A stretch of 32,126 nt of DNA. Origin: CAYSCZ01 sp964429655. Its GTDB lineage: Bacteria > Bacteroidota > Bacteroidia > Cytophagales > Cyclobacteriaceae. The notes under the pieces were generated by a model. It did not search any database, was not told the origin of the DNA, and saw nothing but the letters and a program-made list of their open reading frames with translations. A program made the position numbers and the translations under genes. Below are positions 31,118 through 32,126 of the stretch, in pieces (positions within the stretch are counted from its first letter, which is position 1; every line of letters begins with the position of its first letter). The stretch lies in contig CAYSCZ010000035.1 of assembly GCA_964429655.1 (NCBI GenBank), forward strand, positions 1 through 32,126, written 5' to 3'.

Positions 31118-31492
31118 ATGAGAAAGATCTGGTTTTACATTTCAACGCTTGGGATAAAATACTCTAATGACAAACTGCTTGCCAAATCAATTAAGATGGC
31201 CAACCGGATTAATTTCATCCTCGGTTTGTTATCCCTCATATTGTTTGGGGTCACCACTTTCATAACCATAAGTAATGACCAATCTATAAACTTCTATACT
31301 TCCAGGCTATTGATACTTGCCGGTCTTAATATTCTGGCATTATTTCTAAGTTATTTGGGCAAAATAAAATTGATGCAAGTCATAACATCTTTAGGGCCTG
31401 TTATGCTCGTCATAATCATACCGATACTATTAAGATATGTGCAGACCTCAAGTTTTTTTTTTATCATGTGGTTGTTATCGGGTTCTCGTTGA
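31118..31492 (+). CDS. Membrane-sensor histidine kinase, N-terminal part before a frameshift
   Basis: The frame opens with MRKIWFYISTLGIKYSND and encodes three to four membrane helices (about 30-55, 65-85, 92-108) before meeting a TGA at 31490-31492. Just before it, a run of ten T (31453-31462) shifts reading; the frame shifted by -1 continues the same kind of protein (see next entry). Together they look like one kinase with a seven-helix-like membrane sensor. Alone, this 124-residue frame has no catalytic part. It is same-strand with the TPR kinase upstream, with no terminator between. Confidence 0.75.
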   Translation: MRKIWFYISTLGIKYSNDKLLAKSIKMANRINFILGLLSLILFGVTTFITISNDQSINFYTSRLLILAGLNILALFLSYLGKIKLMQVITSLGPVMLVIIIPILLRYVQTSSFFFIMWLLSGSR

Positions 31493-32126
31493 TACCCCAG
31501 GTTGTTTTTGTACCTAACCAGAATCGTTTCTGGTATTATTCATCGTTGTTCATCTTTCTGATCCTGATGTTCATTCTGGATGATCTGATGGTATTCTTTG
31601 TTGTTTCTGAAAAATCTATGATGGAAATGCTCAGTTACATTAGAATCTATTACAAGATAATCCCACTGGTGATATTTATTTTTTTACATCTTGCGCTGAT
31701 TCTATTTAGGAATATTAATGTTGAGTATGAAGAAATATTAAAAATTTCCAATAAAACCTTAAAAGATAAGATCGATGCGCTCACCAGCGCGCAAAAGCAG
31801 TTAATTGAATCAGAAAGAATGGCTTCTTTGGGCAGACTGTTATCCGGGATTTCACACGAAATAAATTCACCTTTATCCGCCATCAAATCCAACATTGAAG
31901 TAGTCAACCAGATAAAGAAAAAAGCACTACAGGAAGTAGTTGAGTTATCGCACGAATTTGATGACCAGCAGTTTACCACATTTCAGCGTGTAATGGTAAG
32001 AGCCATAACTGAAAAGCATGAACTGGATACAGTAGAAGTAAGAGCTCTTACCAAAAAACTTACCATATCCCTTGATGAAATAAATATAAATCAACACAGA
32101 ATCATAGCAAATATATTAAGTGATAT
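31465..32126 (+). CDS. Membrane-sensor histidine kinase, remainder in the shifted frame (partial, runs off the window)
   Basis: The alternative frame stays open for over 220 codons to the window end. It begins with more membrane helices (HVVVIGFSLIPQVVFV, then WYYSSLFIFLILMFILDDLMVFFVV and IIPLVIFIFLHLALILF), then a coiled coil (YEEILKISNKTLKDKIDALT) and the H-box GRLLSGISHEINSPLSAIKS with the phosphoacceptor His. That H-box closely matches the one of the TPR kinase upstream (LLAGISHEMNNPLSAIKA), as do the residues leading to it (QLIESERMASLGR versus QLIQSEKMAALGR). The long insert region follows; the ATPase domain is outside the window. If translated separately, the first ATG in frame is 31567. 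Confidence 0.75.

Noticed and set aside
1..32126. tRNA genes, CRISPR arrays, insertion sequences or prophage
   Set aside because: No cloverleaf, regular repeat-spacer pattern, transposase-like protein or integrase was seen on either strand.

Overview
The window is a stretch of AT-rich bacterial chromosome that looks like a member of the Bacteroidota, most plausibly a Cytophagales-type marine or soil bacterium (the order is inference). The supporting signs are a type IX secretion sorting tail on the PhoD-family phosphatase, the Bacteroidota gene string parA-parB-DUF5683-dapB-lepB, TAnnTTTG promoter elements, start codons almost without Shine-Dalgarno sequences, and families typical of the phylum (GSCFA, DUF5683, DUF4174). 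No tRNA, rRNA, CRISPR array, insertion sequence or prophage was seen.

Layout. 1-3125: GSCFA-domain gene and a DUF255/thioredoxin-like gene, overlapping by 4 bp, minus strand. 3192-4273: ribosomal operon rpsF-rpsR-rplI, minus strand, ended by a perfect 15-bp terminator hairpin. 4342-6491: membrane coiled-coil protein, SAM methyltransferase and apaG. 6589-7251: ung, plus strand. 7254-14861: a long minus-strand string, pyrG-yidC-parA-parB-DUF5683-dapB-lepB, covering CTP synthesis, membrane insertion, chromosome partition and lysine/cell-wall precursor synthesis. 14976-17142: CCA-type nucleotidyltransferase and a secreted TPR protein, plus strand. 17139-19853: SRPBCC protein, single-domain response regulator, DUF4174 protein and MATE exporter. 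19854-20534: a decayed GNAT acetyltransferase and a terminator. 20535-22643: PhoD-like phosphatase. 22902-26196: menaquinone genes menD, menF and a hotdog thioesterase that fits menI. 26244-28024: histidine phosphatase and an outer-membrane beta-barrel protein. 28336-32126: a tiny acidic membrane protein and two related sensor histidine kinases, the second broken by a frameshift in a run of ten T and cut by the window end.

Most notable. (1) rpsR, encoding bS18, has an 11-nt perfect Shine-Dalgarno sequence written into the last codons of rpsF, while the other starts I inspected have at most a weak match. bS18 is one of the proteins known to hide the anti-Shine-Dalgarno in Bacteroidota ribosomes, so this looks like a self-sensing feedback switch. 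(2) The LepB at the conserved dapB-lepB position has lost both the catalytic serine (now Glu) and the catalytic lysine (now Ser), yet its frame is intact: a pseudo-signal-peptidase. (3) The second kinase is split at T10 in a way that one added U, or a -1 ribosomal slip, would repair exactly. (4) Both kinases have the same H-box context, and in the complete one the phospho-histidine and the ATP-binding N-box are about 206 residues apart, far more than usual.
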